64,000 nt of DNA. Origin: Megaleporinus macrocephalus. Taxonomy: Eukaryota > Chordata > Actinopteri > Characiformes > Anostomidae. Shown piece by piece: positions 61,989 through 64,000 of the stretch. The position numbers and the translations under genes were made by a program. The DNA lies in NCBI GenBank assembly GCA_021613375.1, contig CM038727.1:4022587-4086586 (forward strand), read 5' to 3'. How positions within the stretch are numbered: the stretch's first letter is position 1; each line of letters begins with the position of its first letter. The notes below the pieces were generated by a model. That model was not told the DNA's origin and did no database searches. It saw only the letters and a program-made list of their open reading frames with translations.

Positions 61989-64000
61989 GTAACCAGACCT
62001 CGACCACCTCCGTCTGCCTCTCCCTGCGCAGCTGCAGCTTTCCCCTGTCTTTAAAGAGCTTCTCCCCCCTGTTTCTGCAGGGCTGGACAGTCCAACCCCA
62101 CCTTCTTCCTCCAGACTCCACACAGGAGCTATGTCCTCAGGAAGAAGCCCCCCGGGCCCCTGCTGCCCGGAGCGCACAAGGTTAGACCCCTGACTCTGCA
62201 GCTTTTCGGGTTAATGTCAGTCTTTCTCGGCTGATGGGTGGGTGTGACGTCACATACTTAAGATAACTTATCAGAAGATGTGAAGCTCTGATCAGGTGTG
62301 ATGTGCTGTGTATGGAGGACAGGTGAGAGTTTGGACCTGGCGCAGCTGCACAGTGTGTCAAAGTTCAGCGGTGACGCGCCACCAGGTGGCGCCACTTTCA
62401 CAGACAAGTTGGTGAACTCTGATTTAAGGACAATGAAGATGGTGGTGTGCACGAAAAGGGGAAGTTCACCAGTTTTTCACAATTTCTGCATAATTTGATT
62501 TGCTAGTGTCTTAAAGCAATTTCATTTTCAAAGGAGAATTCCACCCAACTTTAAAAATGTTCTCCATAATTCATTGTGTTGTGTTTGATGTTGTTTATAG
62601 TGGTGGTGGTGATATTGTTTACAGTGGTGGTGATGGGAACCAGGGGTCGCCATGACTACAACACAAATATACACATTTTATTTGCTATCAGACCCACCAG
62701 TGAACCTGTAGACACCAGACAGTGTATTTCAACCACCTACTGTAATAACTTTCTTTGATTGAGCTTTTAGAGGTGGACGTCTGGTTCCATTCACCACCAC
62801 GGTGAACAGTTCTCTCTGTTTGCTATCTCAACCATTTAAGAATGCAAAATTTGGTGGAGTTGCCCTTTAACAAAGTAGCTGGTGGCTGTGTCCTTGAACA
62901 TATGAGGCCTTTGTTCAAGAAATTAGTGCTTATTATAGACGTGTCATGAAATATAGTAAATATAAATAAAATACTACAATCCTCACTTTAAAAGCACTGT
63001 CTATGTAAAGGGGAATTCCACCTACTTCTTAAAATTGTTGTATAATTATTCCATTATGATAGAGACAGTTATTCAGGAGACTAGGTGACCCCTGGTTCCC
63101 ATCACCACTATTATAAAAGACATCTCACATCAAACCCACTCTCAGACACTCTGTTTATGTCAAAATTTTAAAAGTGGGTGGAATTCCCCTGTACATTAAG
63201 GTTAGTTTTAAACATTATCGATCAGTTTATTTGGAAATTAAGAAAAACTGGTGGAACTCCCCTTTGTGTACACACCTGCTGAAGTATGCCCCTAAAGGGA
63301 AACAATCTTTATCCCTGTCCTGAGCTCACTGACCCGTCTGTGAAGGTGGTGCCATCTGGTGGTGCGTCACTGCTGCACTTTGACACACTTTTATGTAACA
63401 ACTGTGCAAAGTCCACTCACAAGTGCCACGTTCAGCAGCTACATGCTCTCAATTGAACTTATCTCCACCATCGTTCTGAAGCTGGAATCGGTGCTGATGA
63501 GGATCTGAATGATGGGATACACGTCACTGGTTACATCAGCGGGTGGTGTTATGCACATGCTGCCTATAGAGGAAGTGACACAGTGCGATCTTGTTTATGT
63601 GTAGCCAATAGTGGCAACTTCATAACAACACAAACATCTGGGTCAATGCACAAACACACCAGAGAGTGTAAATAAACATAAACACAGTCAGACAGTTTGA
63701 TGATTCTGTGTTCCTCTGTGTGTCGTTACCAGGTGGACAGAGAGTACGCGGTACAGAAGGCTCTGCACTCGGCTGGCTTTCCTGTTCCTCAGCCTCTGCT
63801 CTACTGCTCCGACACGAACGTCATCGGCACCGAGTTTTACATCATGGAGCACGTCAAGGTCAGAGCTGCAGTGTTTGAAGGCGTGCAGGTTCTTGGAAGT
63901 GATCTAAAACCAGTGCAGCCCAGTCCTGGAGAACATCAGCGCTGAGCGTTCAGTGTGTTTCCTCTGCTTTAACATGTCTGAGGTCACGTGTGATTGCTTA
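61864..64000 (+). CDS. acad11: acad11, acyl-CoA dehydrogenase family member 11 (5' part; continues past window)
   Basis: Three in-phase exons (61864-61988, 62081-62180, 63733-63858) give the first 117 residues of a protein that is normally about 780 residues long. They cover the beginning of the aminoglycoside phosphotransferase-like (APH) domain: [52 protein letters not shown], then [20 protein letters not shown]. These match human ACAD11 from about residue 45. ACAD11 pairs this kinase-like domain with an FAD-dependent acyl-CoA dehydrogenase domain and handles long-chain and 4-hydroxy acyl-CoAs in mitochondria or peroxisomes. The catalytic HGD motif and the whole dehydrogenase half lie beyond the window. 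ACAD10 is less likely, because its extra N-terminal hydrolase domain is absent. Confidence 0.93.
62081..62180 (+). CDS. acad11: acad11 coding exon 2
   Basis: The acceptor TTTCTGCAG ends at 62080 and the donor GTTAGA starts at 62181. It encodes [20 protein letters not shown] and [13 protein letters not shown], the glycine-rich strand-turn-strand and the nucleotide-contacting VLRKKPPG segment. Intron 1 is only 92 bp. Confidence 0.94.
62379..62392 (+). promoter_or_regulatory. CTCF-like motif, forward, in acad11 intron 2
   Basis: CCACCAGGTGGCGC matches the CTCF core at every position. It lies inside a roughly 65-bp segment whose reverse complement recurs at 63328-63400. Confidence 0.6.
62530..62872. 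mobile_element. MITE with AAAGGNGAATTCCACC ends, copy 1
   Basis: The left end AAAGGAGAATTCCACCCAAC and the right end (AATTTGGTGGAGTTGCCCTT) are inverted repeats. The interior includes GTGGTGATGGGAACCAGGGG and GTGGACGTCTGGTTCCATTC. Related pieces occur at 36125, 50140, 51098, 56465, 59780 and 63005. Confidence 0.8.
63004..63196. mobile_element. MITE with AAAGGNGAATTCCACC ends, copy 2
   Basis: A shorter copy, about 190 bp. The left end is AAAGGGGAATTCCACCTACT and the right end GTGGGTGGAATTCCCCTGTA. The interior word TGACCCCTGGTTCCCATCAC matches copy 1 inverted. Confidence 0.8.
63349..63362 (-). promoter_or_regulatory. CTCF-like motif, reverse, in acad11 intron 2
   Basis: The plus strand reads GTGCCATCTGGTGG, and the complement CCACCAGATGGCAC matches the CTCF core. 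It is oriented opposite to the site at 62379, so the two are convergent. Confidence 0.6.
63733..63858 (+). CDS. acad11: acad11 coding exon 3
   Basis: The acceptor TTACCAG ends at 63732 and the donor GTCAGA starts at 63859. Its 42 codons encode [20 protein letters not shown] and [20 protein letters not shown] plus VK. The conserved Glu and the LYCSDT..IGTEFY..EHV block are typical of ACAD11-type APH domains. Confidence 0.95.
63859..64000 (+). other. acad11 intron 3 start, to window end
   Basis: Intronic sequence with no further exon before the window ends. Confidence 0.7.

Overview
This window looks like ordinary nuclear DNA from a teleost fish. It has spliced vertebrate genes with GT-AG introns, long (TA)n, (CA)n and (TATC)n microsatellites, relics of Tc1/mariner and hAT transposons, L2-type LINE ends, and several short inverted-repeat elements of the kind common in otophysan fishes (characins, catfishes, knifefishes, cyprinids). 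The otophysan placement is my impression from the repeat families and was not tested. I see no bacterial, viral or plasmid features.

Two protein-coding genes can be supported, both on the + strand. The first is complete: pxdc1 (PX domain-containing protein 1), with five coding exons at 23459-23714, 44327-44418, 44977-45094, 46939-47050 and 52279-52405. Every splice junction is in phase and the conceptual product is 234 residues. Its promoter region (about 22520-23100) holds a duplicated CCAAT-box/GC-box module. The second is the 5' end of acad11 (acyl-CoA dehydrogenase family member 11), with exons at 61864-61988, 62081-62180 and 63733-63858. These encode the start of its kinase-like APH domain, and the gene runs off the right edge. 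The two genes lie head to tail and nothing in the sequence suggests a functional link.

Layout: 1-22.5 kb is intergenic. It holds a TA-targeting MITE, a hAT relic with target-site duplication, a 3.8-kb array of a 41/43-bp unit (7.35-11.13 kb), a GATA/CATA tetranucleotide field (14.1-15.0 kb), an L2 LINE 3' end and a Tc1 relic (15.77-17.37 kb), a 21-bp array with higher-order structure (18.2-19.5 kb) and a pyrimidine tract. Pxdc1 intron 1 (20.6 kb) is almost entirely repeats: a 1.1-kb pyrimidine tract, (TATC)n blocks, a GAACC-rich repeat, a 164-bp satellite with an inverted end, a 1.8-kb inverted-repeat element, a 260-330-bp repeat array, a 41-bp array of about 50 copies, an L2 fragment and an 18-bp array that ends about 30 nt before exon 2. 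Introns 3 and 4 hold a Tc1 element with an expanded internal 31-bp repeat, a dispersed repeat with an expanded 51-bp segment, a fold-back element and a MITE ending 32 nt before exon 5. The region from 52.4 to 61.7 kb is 3' UTR and intergenic repeats.

The main theme is minisatellite birth. At least two arrays clearly arose by local amplification inside an older mobile element, and two repeat insertions press directly against pxdc1 splice acceptors. I found no evidence for a new multi-gene system.
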